From positions 124,001-188,000 of the forward strand of contig NZ_JAJBMO010000004.1 in assembly GCF_020537505.1 (NCBI RefSeq): a stretch of 64,000 nucleotides of DNA. The letters are read 5' to 3'. The position numbers were made by a program, and so were the translations under genes. The notes below the pieces were generated by a model that did not search any database, had not been told where the DNA came from, and saw only the letters and a program-made list of their open reading frames with translations. Below are positions 45,225 through 54,827 of the stretch, piece after piece. The stretch comes from Blautia glucerasea. Lineage in GTDB: Bacteria; Bacillota; Clostridia; Lachnospirales; Lachnospiraceae. The number at the start of each line of letters is the position of its first letter. Positions within the stretch are counted from its first letter, which is position 1.

Positions 45225-45857
45225 ATGGGAAAACTGGAGTTAAATAAGAAAAGAAAGAAAAGTGCTCTGTACAACACTGCCTTTGAACTCTTTACTACAA
45301 AAGGACTTGCTAAGACAACCATTTCCGATATTGTGGAAAATGCAGGAGTGGCAAAGGGCACTTTCTATCTCTATTTCAAAGATAAATATGATATTCGGAA
45401 CAAGCTGATTTCGCATAAGGCTGGCGAGCTTTTTTCGGAAGCCCGGAATGCCCTGGAAGCAGCCCATATTACCGGCTTCACTGCCCAGCTTCATTTTATT
45501 GTAGATAATATTCTGGACCGGCTTCAGACAGAAAGCAGTCTGCTTGGCTTTATTTCCAAGAATCTGTCATGGGGTGTGTTTAAAGATGCCTTTCAGGAAC
45601 AGGCAGACGAAGAGGATTTTCCATTCTTTCAGGAATACCTGGGTCTTCTGGGACAGTCGGACGTCCAGTACGATTCCCCAGAGCTGCTGCTCTTCACCAT
45701 CATTGAACTGGTAAGCTCCACAAGCTATAGCTGTATTCTTCATTCACAGCCTGTCTCTCTTGATGAATACCGCCCTTACCTCCACCGGACGATTGATTGT
45801 ATCCTGCTGGCCTTTACTCATGGTACAGGCGGGAATGATTTTTCACCCACGCTCTAA
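45225..45857 (+). CDS. TetR/AcrR family transcriptional regulator
   Basis: The 210-residue repressor has the N-terminal helix-turn-helix typical of the family: ALYNTAFELFTTKGLAKTTI in part, then VAKGTFYLYFKDKYDI. The C-terminal ligand domain is variable; the ligand is unknown. GGAGGAG stands before the ATG at 45225. It diverges from the large heptad-repeat gene, and both promoters carry the same palindrome, so it most likely represses that gene and itself. Confidence 0.92.
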   Translation: MGKLELNKKRKKSALYNTAFELFTTKGLAKTTISDIVENAGVAKGTFYLYFKDKYDIRNKLISHKAGELFSEARNALEAAHITGFTAQLHFIVDNILDRLQTESSLLGFISKNLSWGVFKDAFQEQADEEDFPFFQEYLGLLGQSDVQYDSPELLLFTIIELVSSTSYSCILHSQPVSLDEYRPYLHRTIDCILLAFTHGTGGNDFSPTL

Positions 45858-45942
45858 TGCGGCTTTTTCCCCACAGGTCGTCTCATATTCATAGACAGAC
45901 TGCTTCAAATCAAAAAGTGTAATTTTTTTCTTAAAACAAAGC

Positions 45943-45971
45943 TTTACAAAACACTCCATTTCACCTACTAT
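45943..45971 (+). promoter_or_regulatory. Promoter of the DUF6062-like gene
   Basis: TTTACA (45943-45948) and TACTAT (45966-45971), 17 bp apart. Confidence 0.6.
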
Positions 45972-46008
45972 GAAACTATACATCTTATATTCAAGGAGAT
46001 CTTACCAC

Positions 46009-46782
46009 ATGAAAGAAAAACTGTACACAATTCCCCTGATGGATGCTTTTAAAGCAGGTGATGAATGCCCTTTCTGTTTCGTGGAGCGTCAGCTGGAGCA
46101 GCATGCTATGGATTTTGTCCTTGGCGCAGGCGCTTCCTATATGGAGGACGATGTGCGGGCTGAAACAGACAAGATGGGATTTTGCCGCACCCACTATAAG
46201 AAAATGTATGACTATGGCAACCGCCTTGGAACCGGACTGATCCTGAAAACCCATTTCCAGTGCAAAACCAAAGAGCTGCATGAACAGATCAAAATGCTTG
46301 CTCCTTCCAAGGCTTCTGTTTTTTCCAGATTCAAAAGGGGAAACACAGATACAAATACGCCAAAAACCTCTCTCGGTGCCTGGGTAAAAGAACAGGAAGA
46401 TACCTGCTATATCTGCAATTTTTATAAAGATACCTACGCAAGATATCTGGACACCTTTTTTGAACTTTTCAAGAAAAATCAGGAGTTTCTCCCTCTTTTC
46501 CAGAACTGCAAAGGCTTTTGCATTCCTCATTTCGGGGATCTGGCCGAAACTGCAGAAACCGCCTTATCCGAGAAAGAGAAAAAAGCCTTTTACAATCTCC
46601 TTTTCCCAATGATGGAACAGAATATGCAAAGGCTTTCCGATGATCTGGACTGGTTCTGTGACAAATTTGATTACCGCAACAAGGACGCGGACTGGCGTAC
46701 CTCCAAAGATGCGCTCCCCCGTGGAATGCAGAAAGCGGCTGGCGGATATCCGGCAGATGAACCATATACTATGGATAAATAA
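46009..46782 (+). CDS. DUF6062-like Cys-rich protein of unknown function
   Basis: The 257-residue protein has four short Cys motifs spread over it: CPFC with a following E, GFCRTHY, CYIC, and GFCIPHF. The repeated order (CxxC, then C-x-x-H, twice) suggests two similar halves each binding a metal such as zinc, or a redox role. It fits the DUF6062 family, whose function is not known. AAGGAG precedes the ATG at 46009. It faces trkH tail to tail with a one-base gap. Confidence 0.7.
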   Translation: MKEKLYTIPLMDAFKAGDECPFCFVERQLEQHAMDFVLGAGASYMEDDVRAETDKMGFCRTHYKKMYDYGNRLGTGLILKTHFQCKTKELHEQIKMLAPSKASVFSRFKRGNTDTNTPKTSLGAWVKEQEDTCYICNFYKDTYARYLDTFFELFKKNQEFLPLFQNCKGFCIPHFGDLAETAETALSEKEKKAFYNLLFPMMEQNMQRLSDDLDWFCDKFDYRNKDADWRTSKDALPRGMQKAAGGYPADEPYTMDK

Positions 46783-46783
46783 A

Positions 46784-48223
46784 TCAAAACTTTCTCCAGG
46801 TATCTCTCTCAAATAAAAGCAGCAGCGGGAATACCTCAAGTCTTCCTGCCAGCATGTCAAAAATCATTACAATCTTCGATACATAAGAATAGGTTTCAAA
46901 ATTTCCTGTAGGACCAACAGCTCCAAGTCCCGGTCCAATATTATTCAAAGTCGCTGTGATCGCGGTAAAGTTGGAAACCATATCCAGATTATCCAGACTG
47001 ATGATCAGCAGGGAGGTTACAAAGATCATAATATATACAAACAGGAACATATTGGTAGCTCTCACTACTTCATGTGGGATGGCCTTATCGTCCATCTTGA
47101 TCTTCTTGACTGCATTGGGATGCAGATAAAGCTGCAGCTCCTTACGGGCCGATTTGCAAAGAATCAGAAGACGGGATACCTTGATTCCGCCGCCTGTACT
47201 TCCCGCACAGGCTCCCACAAACATAAGAATGACCAGAATGGTCTTGGAAAACACCGGCCACACATTGAAATCTGTGGTGGCATATCCAGTAGTAGTAATA
47301 ATGGAACCAACCTGGAATGCAGCCTGCTGGAAGGCTCTTCCAAAGCTGCTGAACATCCCTCTTGTGTTGATAGCGATGGCTACAATGGCCAGGCCGATAA
47401 TTCCCAGATAGTAACGCACCTCTTCGTTCTTCGCCGCCTGCATAACCTTCCTCGTCAGAAGCAGGTAATAGACATTGAAATTGATTCCAAAAAGAATCAT
47501 AAAAACGGTGATTACTACCTGACTATAGGTGCTGTAGCTTGCAATACTGTCATTTCGGATGCCAAAGCCTCCTGTACCTGCCGTACCAAAACTGAGACAT
47601 AGGGTATCAAAGAGAGGCATTTTTCCAATGAGAAGGAATACGATCTCTACAACAGTAAGCATAATATAAATGGTGTACAGAATCTTGGCTGTAGACTGAA
47701 CCTTAGGCACCAGCTTGCTTACAGATGGTCCCGGACTCTCCGCTTTCATCAGGTTCATATGATAACCGCCGGTAAGAGGCAGCAGGCAGAGAATAAATAC
47801 CAGAACGCCCATACCGCCGATCCAGTGGGTAAAGCTTCTCCAGATCAGCATACAATGGGAAAGTGCCTCCACATCATTTAAAATACTGGCACCAGTTGTA
47901 GTAAAACCGGAAACAGTCTCAAAGATCGCATCCACAGGATGTGGAATACTTCCCGAAATAATAAAAGGAAGGGCACCTGTAATACTAAGCACCAGCCAGC
48001 TTAAGGCAACAGTAACCGCTCCTTCCCTGGCATGGAATACTTTATTTGTTCTTTTCTTTCTGGTAAGCGGAATTCCAATTGCCAGGCAGATCAGCATAGT
48101 GATCAGAAATGCCAGGCCGTTTTTTTCCAGGTAAATGATCGCTGTGATCCCGGGCAGGAGCATAAACGCCGCTTCAAAATTAAAAATCCAGCCAAGAATA
48201 TAAAATATCATGGAATAATTCAT
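46784..48223 (-). CDS. trkH: TrkH-type potassium uptake channel subunit
   Basis: The 479-residue protein has about ten membrane helices in the four-fold TrkH pattern, with selectivity-filter-like stretches (SGFTTTGASIL, GTAGTGGFGI, GACAGSTGGGIK). It imports potassium (or sodium-coupled potassium) under control of TrkA, whose gene lies 12 bases upstream. The length is standard. Confidence 0.94.
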   Translation of the reverse strand: MNYSMIFYILGWIFNFEAAFMLLPGITAIIYLEKNGLAFLITMLICLAIGIPLTRKKRTNKVFHAREGAVTVALSWLVLSITGALPFIISGSIPHPVDAIFETVSGFTTTGASILNDVEALSHCMLIWRSFTHWIGGMGVLVFILCLLPLTGGYHMNLMKAESPGPSVSKLVPKVQSTAKILYTIYIMLTVVEIVFLLIGKMPLFDTLCLSFGTAGTGGFGIRNDSIASYSTYSQVVITVFMILFGINFNVYYLLLTRKVMQAAKNEEVRYYLGIIGLAIVAIAINTRGMFSSFGRAFQQAAFQVGSIITTTGYATTDFNVWPVFSKTILVILMFVGACAGSTGGGIKVSRLLILCKSARKELQLYLHPNAVKKIKMDDKAIPHEVVRATNMFLFVYIMIFVTSLLIISLDNLDMVSNFTAITATLNNIGPGLGAVGPTGNFETYSYVSKIVMIFDMLAGRLEVFPLLLLFERDTWRKF

Positions 48224-48235
48224 GTCCGGACTCCT

Positions 48236-49594
48236 TTATTTCTCAAGTATATCGTTGATATCGCGAAGACCTTTGTTTGTGGTAACAATTACAACTCTGT
48301 CACCGATCTCCAGGGTATCATGTCCACGTGGAATACGAACATTGCCATCCCGGTAAAGACATCCAACCAGAAGATTCTTCTTCAGATTCAGCTCTGACAG
48401 TGTTTTTCCTATAATAGATGAATTATCGCAGATCTTAAATTCCAGTGCCTCGGCTTTGCCATCCAGAATGTGATACAATGTTTCCACATTGCTTCCAATG
48501 GAATTCTGGGTTGCCCTTACATACTGCAAAATATAATCCGCAGTAATGTATTTCGGATAAATCACGCTTCCAATGTCCAGACTGTCAATAATGTCGTCAT
48601 AGGCAAGTCTGTTTACCTTGGCAACCAGCTTGGCATTTGAAATGGTCTTTGCAAAAAGGGAGAGGAAAATATTCTCCTCGTCCATATTGGTCAAAGTTAC
48701 AAAGGACTCAGCATTCTCCAGCCCCTCTTCTAAAAGAAGGGAACGGTCTGTGCCGTCACCATTGATAATAGTGGCACCTGCAAGCTCTTCGCTTAAGAAT
48801 TCGCAACGGTTCTTATCTTTCTCAATGATCTTAACTTTAATCTTCATAGCCAGCAGTGCCTTGGCAAGATAATAAGAAATAGTGCCACCGCCTACGATCA
48901 CAGTATTCTTTACCTGATGGGTCTTCAGGCCGATTTTTTTAAAGAAAGCAGCTGCATTCTGTGGGGTAGCAAGAATCGACACCACGTCTCCGTTGCGGAT
49001 CATATTGGTACCGCCTGGAATAGTGGTAAAATCTTTTCCTTCAATGGCACAGAAAAGAATGTCACAGCGGAAATGCTCGGTGATCTGCTGTATGCTCTTT
49101 CCATCCAGATCAAATTCCGGCATTACTTTAAATTTCAGAAGCTCTACCTTACCTCTTGCAAAGGTATCGATCTTGATGGCAGATGGAAAACGCAGAAGCC
49201 TGGAAATCTCCTGTGCTGCTGCCAGTTCTGGATTGATGATCATCGTCACACCCAGACGCTCCTTGATAAATCCAATCTCCTTGCTGTAAATTGGATTACG
49301 CACACGGGCGATAGTGTGGCAGTGTCCTGTCTTCTGAGCGATGAGACAGCACAAAAGGTTCATCTCATCTGAGACTGTAACTGCGATCAGAATATCCGCA
49401 GTCTCAATTCCTGCTTCCATAAGAGTATTAATGCTGGCGCCGTTTCCCACAACACCCATGGCATCTACTTCGTCTATAATCTCATTAATCCTGTCTGCAT
49501 TGATATCGATCAGGGTTATGTCAGTATCCTCTTCCTGAAGCTGCTCTGCAAGGGTACGTCCAACTTTTCCGCACCCAACAATTATAATTCGCAT
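48236..49594 (-). CDS. trkA: Trk potassium regulator TrkA
   Basis: The 452-residue cytoplasmic protein has two NAD-binding RCK halves, the first starting MRIIIVGCGKVGRTLAEQL, the second around NTVIVGGGTISYYLAKAL, each followed by a TrkA-C domain. It gates TrkH in response to nucleotides. The ATG at 49594 has GGAGGAG; a frame extension to 49666 has no support. Promoter at 49680-49708. Confidence 0.95.
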   Translation of the reverse strand: MRIIIVGCGKVGRTLAEQLQEEDTDITLIDINADRINEIIDEVDAMGVVGNGASINTLMEAGIETADILIAVTVSDEMNLLCCLIAQKTGHCHTIARVRNPIYSKEIGFIKERLGVTMIINPELAAAQEISRLLRFPSAIKIDTFARGKVELLKFKVMPEFDLDGKSIQQITEHFRCDILFCAIEGKDFTTIPGGTNMIRNGDVVSILATPQNAAAFFKKIGLKTHQVKNTVIVGGGTISYYLAKALLAMKIKVKIIEKDKNRCEFLSEELAGATIINGDGTDRSLLLEEGLENAESFVTLTNMDEENIFLSLFAKTISNAKLVAKVNRLAYDDIIDSLDIGSVIYPKYITADYILQYVRATQNSIGSNVETLYHILDGKAEALEFKICDNSSIIGKTLSELNLKKNLLVGCLYRDGNVRIPRGHDTLEIGDRVVIVTTNKGLRDINDILEK

Positions 49595-49679
49595 AACTCC
49601 TCCAAAATGTATAAATAATAGGAAAATGTCAGGCCACAGACAAAAAGGTGAGTCTGCCCCTAACATTGTAAACAGTGCT

Positions 49680-49708
49680 ATTATAACACTACTGTATGCT
49701 TTTGGAAA
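49680..49708 (-). promoter_or_regulatory. Promoter of trkA-trkH
   Basis: TATAAT (49680-49685) with a weak TTTCCA (49703-49708) 17 bp upstream on the minus strand. Confidence 0.55.
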
Positions 49709-49886
49709 TAGTCATTTTCTTACAGTATGTATGGCTTTTTTCCCATTTTCATGTCAGCAATCCCGCATCATCCGAACAGGTGTTTACTTTTTTATATTTA
49801 TGTAGTACAATACTCCTGTACAAAATAAATATCGTTTTCGTTATATCTCTTTGACCATGGATAAAATTTACCAGAAATGGAAGGAG

Positions 49887-49908
49887 GCCGGTGCTTTCGC
49901 ACCGGCGC
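49887..49908. other. GC-rich hairpin in an AT-rich gap
   Basis: GCCGGTGC-TTTC-GCACCGGC. It directly follows AAGGAGG and precedes an ATG at 49911 that opens a 27-codon frame. The 49709-50000 stretch holds no other feature I can support. Confidence 0.4.
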
Positions 49909-50001
49909 GTATGAAAAAGAAAAATATTAAATTAAGAAAGACTTGGTGCTTTCTACAGGTAATAATATACGAAACAATTGTGATAAAAGTGTGAAATACT
50001 T

Positions 50002-50031
50002 TTGAAAAAATCGTGAAACAGTCTTTACTAT
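50002..50031 (+). promoter_or_regulatory. Promoter of the Mrr-like gene
   Basis: TTGAAA (50002-50007) and TACTAT (50026-50031), 18 bp apart. It lies so close to a GTG at 50036 that the ATG at 50081 must be the start. Confidence 0.6.
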
Positions 50032-50080
50032 TTTTGTGAAAAAGAACAAAAGACCAAATCTACATAAAGGATTTTACCAG

Positions 50081-50731
50081 ATGAACGGACATAAATTTGA
50101 ATACAAATGCGCCAGAATGCTGCGACGGAAGGGCTTTCACCATGTAGAAGTCACAAAAAAAAGCGGCGACCAGGGCGTTGACATCATTGCTTATAAAAGA
50201 TTTTCCAAATATGCAGTCCAGTGTAAATATTATTCTTATCCGGTAGGGAATAAGGCGGTGCAGGAGGTCTATGCCGGCGGCAAATATTACGATTGTGACC
50301 GATGTATTGTTATGACCAACGGTACTTTTACCAAGGCTGCAATCAGTGCGGCCAACAAGCTGGATGTGAAATTATGGGACAACTGCTCTATGTTAAAGAG
50401 CACCAGCCTGATTTTTGAAGCTATGCGAGCCATGAATATTCTGGGGATTCTCTTTGGCTGCTATTTGTTAAGAAATGTTTTTCCCTTTTCTTCCGATGCT
50501 TATATGCAGTATTACCGGGAGCTTACCCTGATTCTCGCCGGACTGCTGGGATGGCTTGGCTGGGGGAACTGGGCAGTAAGCGCTTTTACTGGAGCATTAT
50601 ACCTTTTTCTTGGATTTACCCAGACTGGTGATACCATCCCCTCATTCCTGGTGGGTGGTATGAATCTTACCTTTCTGATACCGGCACTGATTTATTTTGT
50701 GCATGTATATTTGCTGAAACCGAAACCTTGA
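50081..50731 (+). CDS. Mrr-like restriction endonuclease domain with membrane helices
   Basis: The 216-residue protein has an N-terminal Mrr_cat-type nuclease domain. The catalytic core is visible: Glu near the start (FEYKCARMLRRKG), SGDQGVDII with the metal-binding Asp, and VQCKYY with the Gln-x-Lys. The C-terminal part has two or three membrane helices (LTLILAGLLGWLGW and later). Members of this kind occur in many Firmicutes and need not be part of a restriction system; no methyltransferase is nearby. Its target is not known. The start has AAAGGA nine bases before it. Confidence 0.82.
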   Translation: MNGHKFEYKCARMLRRKGFHHVEVTKKSGDQGVDIIAYKRFSKYAVQCKYYSYPVGNKAVQEVYAGGKYYDCDRCIVMTNGTFTKAAISAANKLDVKLWDNCSMLKSTSLIFEAMRAMNILGILFGCYLLRNVFPFSSDAYMQYYRELTLILAGLLGWLGWGNWAVSAFTGALYLFLGFTQTGDTIPSFLVGGMNLTFLIPALIYFVHVYLLKPKP

Positions 50732-50824
50732 TCTGAAGAAAATACAAATACTTCTATAAACACATTTATATGTTTTTACATAAAATAAAAAGAAAGCTTT
50801 GATAAAACCTGAAAGGATTTGTTT

Positions 50825-51118
50825 ATGGAAAATTATCAGATGAACCGTTCGGGCTGCCGCCCTTATAATAGAACCTGTGGGATGATGAATTCCTGTAATT
50901 CTGCAATTTCCAGAGCACAAGACTGCCCTTGTTCCAAATCTGCTTCAGCAAACGCAGATAATATGTATGAACATTTGAAACACCTGACGCCAGCCATGGC
51001 CTATGCGCCATATCAGCAGTTTACTTCCGCCTATGACCTTGACTATGCCCTGTCTGTGGGCACTATTTTCCCACAGCTTTGCAAACCATTCTGTGGAAAG
51101 AGAGGTGTGTGCAGATGA
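50825..51118 (+). CDS. cotJA: Spore coat-associated protein CotJA
   Basis: The 97-residue protein ends with the CotJA pattern TPAMAYAPYQQFTSAYD, then ALSVGTIFPQLCKPFCG. The N-terminal part is Cys- and Ser-rich. CotJA helps assemble CotJC in the spore coat. AAAGGA precedes the ATG. It is the first gene of cotJABC. Confidence 0.88.
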   Translation: MENYQMNRSGCRPYNRTCGMMNSCNSAISRAQDCPCSKSASANADNMYEHLKHLTPAMAYAPYQQFTSAYDLDYALSVGTIFPQLCKPFCGKRGVCR

Positions 51119-51390
51119 TGAGGAATCAGATGTCCCCCAAATGCTGTCTCTTACAGCAGATCAATGAAGTTAGTTTCGCGGTCAACGATATGATCCTATA
51201 TCTGGATACGCATCCAGAGGATGAAAAAGCATTGCGCTATTTTGCCGAGGCTTCAGACCGCCGCAACAAGTTGATGGCGGAATATGCCGAGAAATATGGT
51301 CCATTGACCATCGATGATGCAGCAGTAAGCAGCGAAAAATTATGGAACTGGTCCCAGCAGCCATTCCCATGGGAAAAGGAAGGAGCGTGA
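51115..51390 (+). CDS. cotJB: Spore coat protein CotJB
   Basis: The 91-residue helical protein matches CotJB (LLQQINEVSFAVNDMILYLD, then PEDEKALRYF). The start overlaps the cotJA stop by four bases, with AGAGGTG in front. A second ATG three bases later is equally possible. Confidence 0.9.
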   Translation: MMRNQMSPKCCLLQQINEVSFAVNDMILYLDTHPEDEKALRYFAEASDRRNKLMAEYAEKYGPLTIDDAAVSSEKLWNWSQQPFPWEKEGA

Positions 51391-51396
51391 CAGTTT

Positions 51397-52029
51397 ATGT
51401 GGAACTATGAAAAAAGATTGCAGTATCCCATCAATATCACAACACCGAATGCGAAGCTGGCACAGTTCATTTTAAGTCAATATGGCGGCCCCGACGGTGA
51501 GATCAGCGCAGCTATGCGTTATATCTCACAGCGTTATACAATGCCAAACCGCGCATCTACTGCTGTATTAACAGATATAGCCACCGAAGAACTTTCTCAC
51601 CTGGAAATGGTTTCCACTATGGTTCATCAGCTTACCCGTAACCTCACCATGGAGGAAATCGAGAATTCCGGGCTTGGATCATATTATATTGACCATACGG
51701 TCGGCGTGTGGCCACAGGCGGCAGGAGGAATTCCTTTTAATGCATGCGAATTCCAGAGTAAGGGGGATCCGGTCACGGATCTGTTTGAAGATCTTGCTGC
51801 CGAACAGAAGGCACGCTCCACTTACGACAATATCCTCCGCGTAGTGCGGAATATCCCCGAAATTGCTGACCCGATCCGCTTCCTACGAGCAAGGGAAGTA
51901 GTACACTTCCAGCGTTTCGGTGAAGCTCTCCGTTCCATCCAGGAACAGTTGGATTCCAAGAACTTCTACGCCTTCAATCCAAGCTTTGATAATCCGTGCA
52001 CTGCAGGCTGTGCACCGGAAGCAAGATAG
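51397..52029 (+). CDS. cotJC: Spore coat manganese catalase-like protein CotJC
   Basis: The 210-residue protein belongs to the manganese catalase family. The metal-binding Glu/His pattern is in EELSHLEMV and AAEQKARSTYDNI, followed by REVVHFQRF. In spores it is a coat protein that may remove peroxide. It lies six bases after cotJB. Confidence 0.94.
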   Translation: MWNYEKRLQYPINITTPNAKLAQFILSQYGGPDGEISAAMRYISQRYTMPNRASTAVLTDIATEELSHLEMVSTMVHQLTRNLTMEEIENSGLGSYYIDHTVGVWPQAAGGIPFNACEFQSKGDPVTDLFEDLAAEQKARSTYDNILRVVRNIPEIADPIRFLRAREVVHFQRFGEALRSIQEQLDSKNFYAFNPSFDNPCTAGCAPEAR

Positions 52030-52038
52030 CTATACACA

Positions 52039-52078
52039 GTATAGCACTGCCCAGCGATTGTACTAGGCGGTGCTATAC
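52039..52078. terminator. Hairpin between converging cotJC and radical SAM genes
   Basis: GTATAGCAC pairs with GTGCTATAC and the stem is extended by GCC/GGC. It lacks a clear T run and overlaps the stop of the radical SAM gene. Confidence 0.45.
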
Positions 52079-52975
52079 TCCCTCATAATCAAACGCCGGT
52101 ATAAAGCTCTCCTTCGCGGTCTCCCCTTCCTGGAAGTAGCCGTTCCCGATTCCGAACTCTACAGCAGCGTTCAGGACTTTTTCGTACTCTCGCCAGGTTA
52201 CTTTCCGGTTCAGTTCCGGATACTTTTCATTTTTCCAGACAGGTGTAAACTGATTCATCACACTGATAAAAATATCCTCCCCATAAGTCTGGTGCAGATA
52301 TTTCAACACCGCAATGGAATTTTTCGTGTGGCCTGGCAAAATAAGGTGGCGGACAATGGTTCCACGGCGGATATAGCCATCCTCCCCAAACTGACACGGT
52401 CCAGTCTGGCGTATCATTTCTGCGATTGCAGCCTGTGCTGCCCTGGGATAATCCTCTGCATGGGAAAAAGCAGCTGCCAGCTCAGGCTCCATATATTTCA
52501 GATCTGGCAGATATACATCCACATACCCCTCCAGCATACGGATTGTTTTCACATTCTCATAGCCACTGGAATTATATACCACCGGAAGCCCCAAACCTTT
52601 TCCCCTGGCCAGTTCCAGCGCACAAATAATCTGCGGTACATAATGGGCCCCGGTAACCAGATTCAGATTCGCCGCCCCCTTTCCCTGCAATTCCAGGAAA
52701 ATTTCGGCAAGCCGCTCCACTGTGATTTCTTTTCCTGAATCTCCAATGGCAATGTCCCGGTTCTGACAGAAGGAGCACCGAAGGCCACAGCCAGAGAAAA
52801 ATACAGCTCCAGATCCTTTTTCCCCTGAGATACAGGGCTCCTCCCACATATGAAGAGCGGCACGGGCAGCCCTTATGGTGCTGTCCATGCCACAATATCC
52901 CTGCCTGCCTTCCAGACGGTTCACTTTACAATTTCGGGGACATAAGGTGCAGTTTTTCAACAATTCCTCAAACAT
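52073..52975 (-). CDS. Radical SAM protein, PflX-like
   Basis: The 300-residue protein has the radical SAM cluster motif as GCGLRCSFCQN and an extra N-terminal Cys set (CTLCPRNCKVNRLEG then GYCG) of the kind seen in pyruvate formate-lyase activase homologues (PflX/YgiQ-neighbour group, COG1313 type). Its substrate is not known. It follows the lipoprotein gene with a four-base gap, so it belongs to the two-component operon transcript. Confidence 0.85.
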   Translation of the reverse strand: MFEELLKNCTLCPRNCKVNRLEGRQGYCGMDSTIRAARAALHMWEEPCISGEKGSGAVFFSGCGLRCSFCQNRDIAIGDSGKEITVERLAEIFLELQGKGAANLNLVTGAHYVPQIICALELARGKGLGLPVVYNSSGYENVKTIRMLEGYVDVYLPDLKYMEPELAAAFSHAEDYPRAAQAAIAEMIRQTGPCQFGEDGYIRRGTIVRHLILPGHTKNSIAVLKYLHQTYGEDIFISVMNQFTPVWKNEKYPELNRKVTWREYEKVLNAAVEFGIGNGYFQEGETAKESFIPAFDYEGV

Positions 52976-52979
52976 AAAA

Positions 52980-54827
52980 TCACGAATTCTCCTCTCTGAT
53001 CTTCTGTGTCAGTTCCTGTCCTCCCTGCTCATACCACTCTTCCACAAAGGTATCAAAATAATCCATAGACTGCTCCCCCATGATCATCTGGATAAAAGCA
53101 TTCTTCTCCAAAGTTGCCAGCATATTCGGGATCTCCCCATCAGAGTCCACCAGATACTGGCGCCGCACCGGATTATAGTGACCATCTACCAGCACGCCCA
53201 CTGCGGAAATCCTGGACTTATACGCCGCCCAGTCCTCCACGGTAACATTTTCCCCACTCAGGTACTTCATGCAGGCGTCGTAATAAGACTTCTCCAGAGC
53301 ACTTAAATTACTCTCCTTCTGTTTGCCGGACATCACCCTTCGGATATCCTTGGTTACATTATAAATTGCCTCATTATAATCCACATTAATTACCAGCGGT
53401 CTGGCTGTTGGATCTACATTCAGGGCAAAATAACTGTTGATCTCGTCCGCATTCTCCACATCATCAAAACGGCTGTAATCAAATAGCACACTGATGATCT
53501 TCATCACGATTTCCGGATGCTCGTAGCCTTTTCGAACCACCACATACTTGTTATCCCGAAAAGAAGCATACACATTATCCTTTTCCTGATAATCAGCTGT
53601 GAGATAATATGGCTCCCAGTCTGCTTCCGGATCATTCTCGATCTCGTCCATAAGCGGATTGTTCGGTGCCCACCAAAGTCCGAAAAACGCCCCGCATTTT
53701 CCTTCCACCACCAGGTCACGGAGATTATTCTGTGCACGCAGGGCAAAATTCTGATCCAGAATTCCCCTTTCATACAGCTCCCGTAAATAAGCAACTGCCG
53801 ACCTGGTTTCCTCTGTCAGGGAACCGTAAACAATCTCCCCATTTTCATCCTTGATCCATCTTCTCGGGTAGGAATAAAATTTCTCAAAAACAGGCTCTAC
53901 CGAATAATTCTGACTGGTAGTAGACACAAAATTGGTATCACACACAAGTCCTACAGGATCTTCCCCATCTTCAGCTCCCATCCGGTTCTCCTGAAAGGCC
54001 TGGATGATATCCATAGCCTCTTCCAGAGTCTCCGGCTCAGAAAGTCCCAGCTGATCCATCCAGTCCTTCCGCAGCCACAAAAGGCAGGGTCCATGGTCGA
54101 TCACTGCCTCCGGAAGCGCCATCAGCCTGCCATCGAAGGTTCCTGCACCAAGAAGCTGGGGACCATAGCTGTTGTACATGGCCTTGATTCTCGGAGAGGT
54201 ACAGTTTGCATAAACATCAGTCAGATCCTCCACCATATCATTTTCCACAAGAATATTCAAAGTCTCCCGATCCGAAACCACCAGTACATCTGGCAAAGTG
54301 TGATCGTTTACCAGCACATTCACATACTCGTCATAACGATCCTCCCGCTCCATATAGGCATTTTCATTCTGCACATTCAGAATCTCCTTCACATATCTGG
54401 TATAAGCGCTGTCTTCGTAGGTATTTCCTGCTGGAAGATTGGAATTATTGGCACCGCTCATCTGTCCCAAAGTATAGGTCACAAGCTCCGGGTACTTTCC
54501 ATACGGAGTTGTGGAAGCCTTTTTCCACAATCCGCTATCTGTAGAATTATCCGTCTGGGATTCTTCCGTTTCTGTACTTTTCCCTGCATCAGTTCTGTTT
54601 TCTGCTGTCTTTTCCGTCTCATCGCCTGCAATGCCTGTGTCAGCTGCATTGATTCCGGAATCACTGCTTAATGTCTCAGAAGACTTATTATCTGCCTCTT
54701 CATATTCCACACCAGCTGTCTCTTTCCCCATACTTCCAGCTGCGCTGTCACAGCCTGTCAATGAACCAGACGAAATCACCATGGAAAAAGTCAGTCCCAA
54801 TACAAGAATTCTATTTTTTTTCTTCAC
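52980..54827 (-). CDS. Lipoprotein extracellular solute-binding protein
   Basis: The 615-residue protein starts with a lipoprotein signal (lipobox SLTGC), a Glu/Ser/Thr-rich linker of about 90 residues and a large solute-binding domain typical of polysaccharide/oligosaccharide importers (LplA type). It overlaps the histidine kinase gene by 17 bases and shares its transcript. The GTG at 54827 has AAGGTGG in front. Since its own permease genes are absent here, it may present ligand to the sensor kinase or feed the permeases further upstream. Confidence 0.86.
   Translation of the reverse strand: MKKKNRILVLGLTFSMVISSGSLTGCDSAAGSMGKETAGVEYEEADNKSSETLSSDSGINAADTGIAGDETEKTAENRTDAGKSTETEESQTDNSTDSGLWKKASTTPYGKYPELVTYTLGQMSGANNSNLPAGNTYEDSAYTRYVKEILNVQNENAYMEREDRYDEYVNVLVNDHTLPDVLVVSDRETLNILVENDMVEDLTDVYANCTSPRIKAMYNSYGPQLLGAGTFDGRLMALPEAVIDHGPCLLWLRKDWMDQLGLSEPETLEEAMDIIQAFQENRMGAEDGEDPVGLVCDTNFVSTTSQNYSVEPVFEKFYSYPRRWIKDENGEIVYGSLTEETRSAVAYLRELYERGILDQNFALRAQNNLRDLVVEGKCGAFFGLWWAPNNPLMDEIENDPEADWEPYYLTADYQEKDNVYASFRDNKYVVVRKGYEHPEIVMKIISVLFDYSRFDDVENADEINSYFALNVDPTARPLVINVDYNEAIYNVTKDIRRVMSGKQKESNLSALEKSYYDACMKYLSGENVTVEDWAAYKSRISAVGVLVDGHYNPVRRQYLVDSDGEIPNMLATLEKNAFIQMIMGEQSMDYFDTFVEEWYEQGGQELTQKIREENS

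Noticed and set aside
49911..49994. A 27-codon open frame after the GC-rich hairpin (begins MKKKNIKLRK)
   Set aside because: The ribosome site is inside a hairpin, the composition is that of AT-rich non-coding DNA, and no similarity is recognised.
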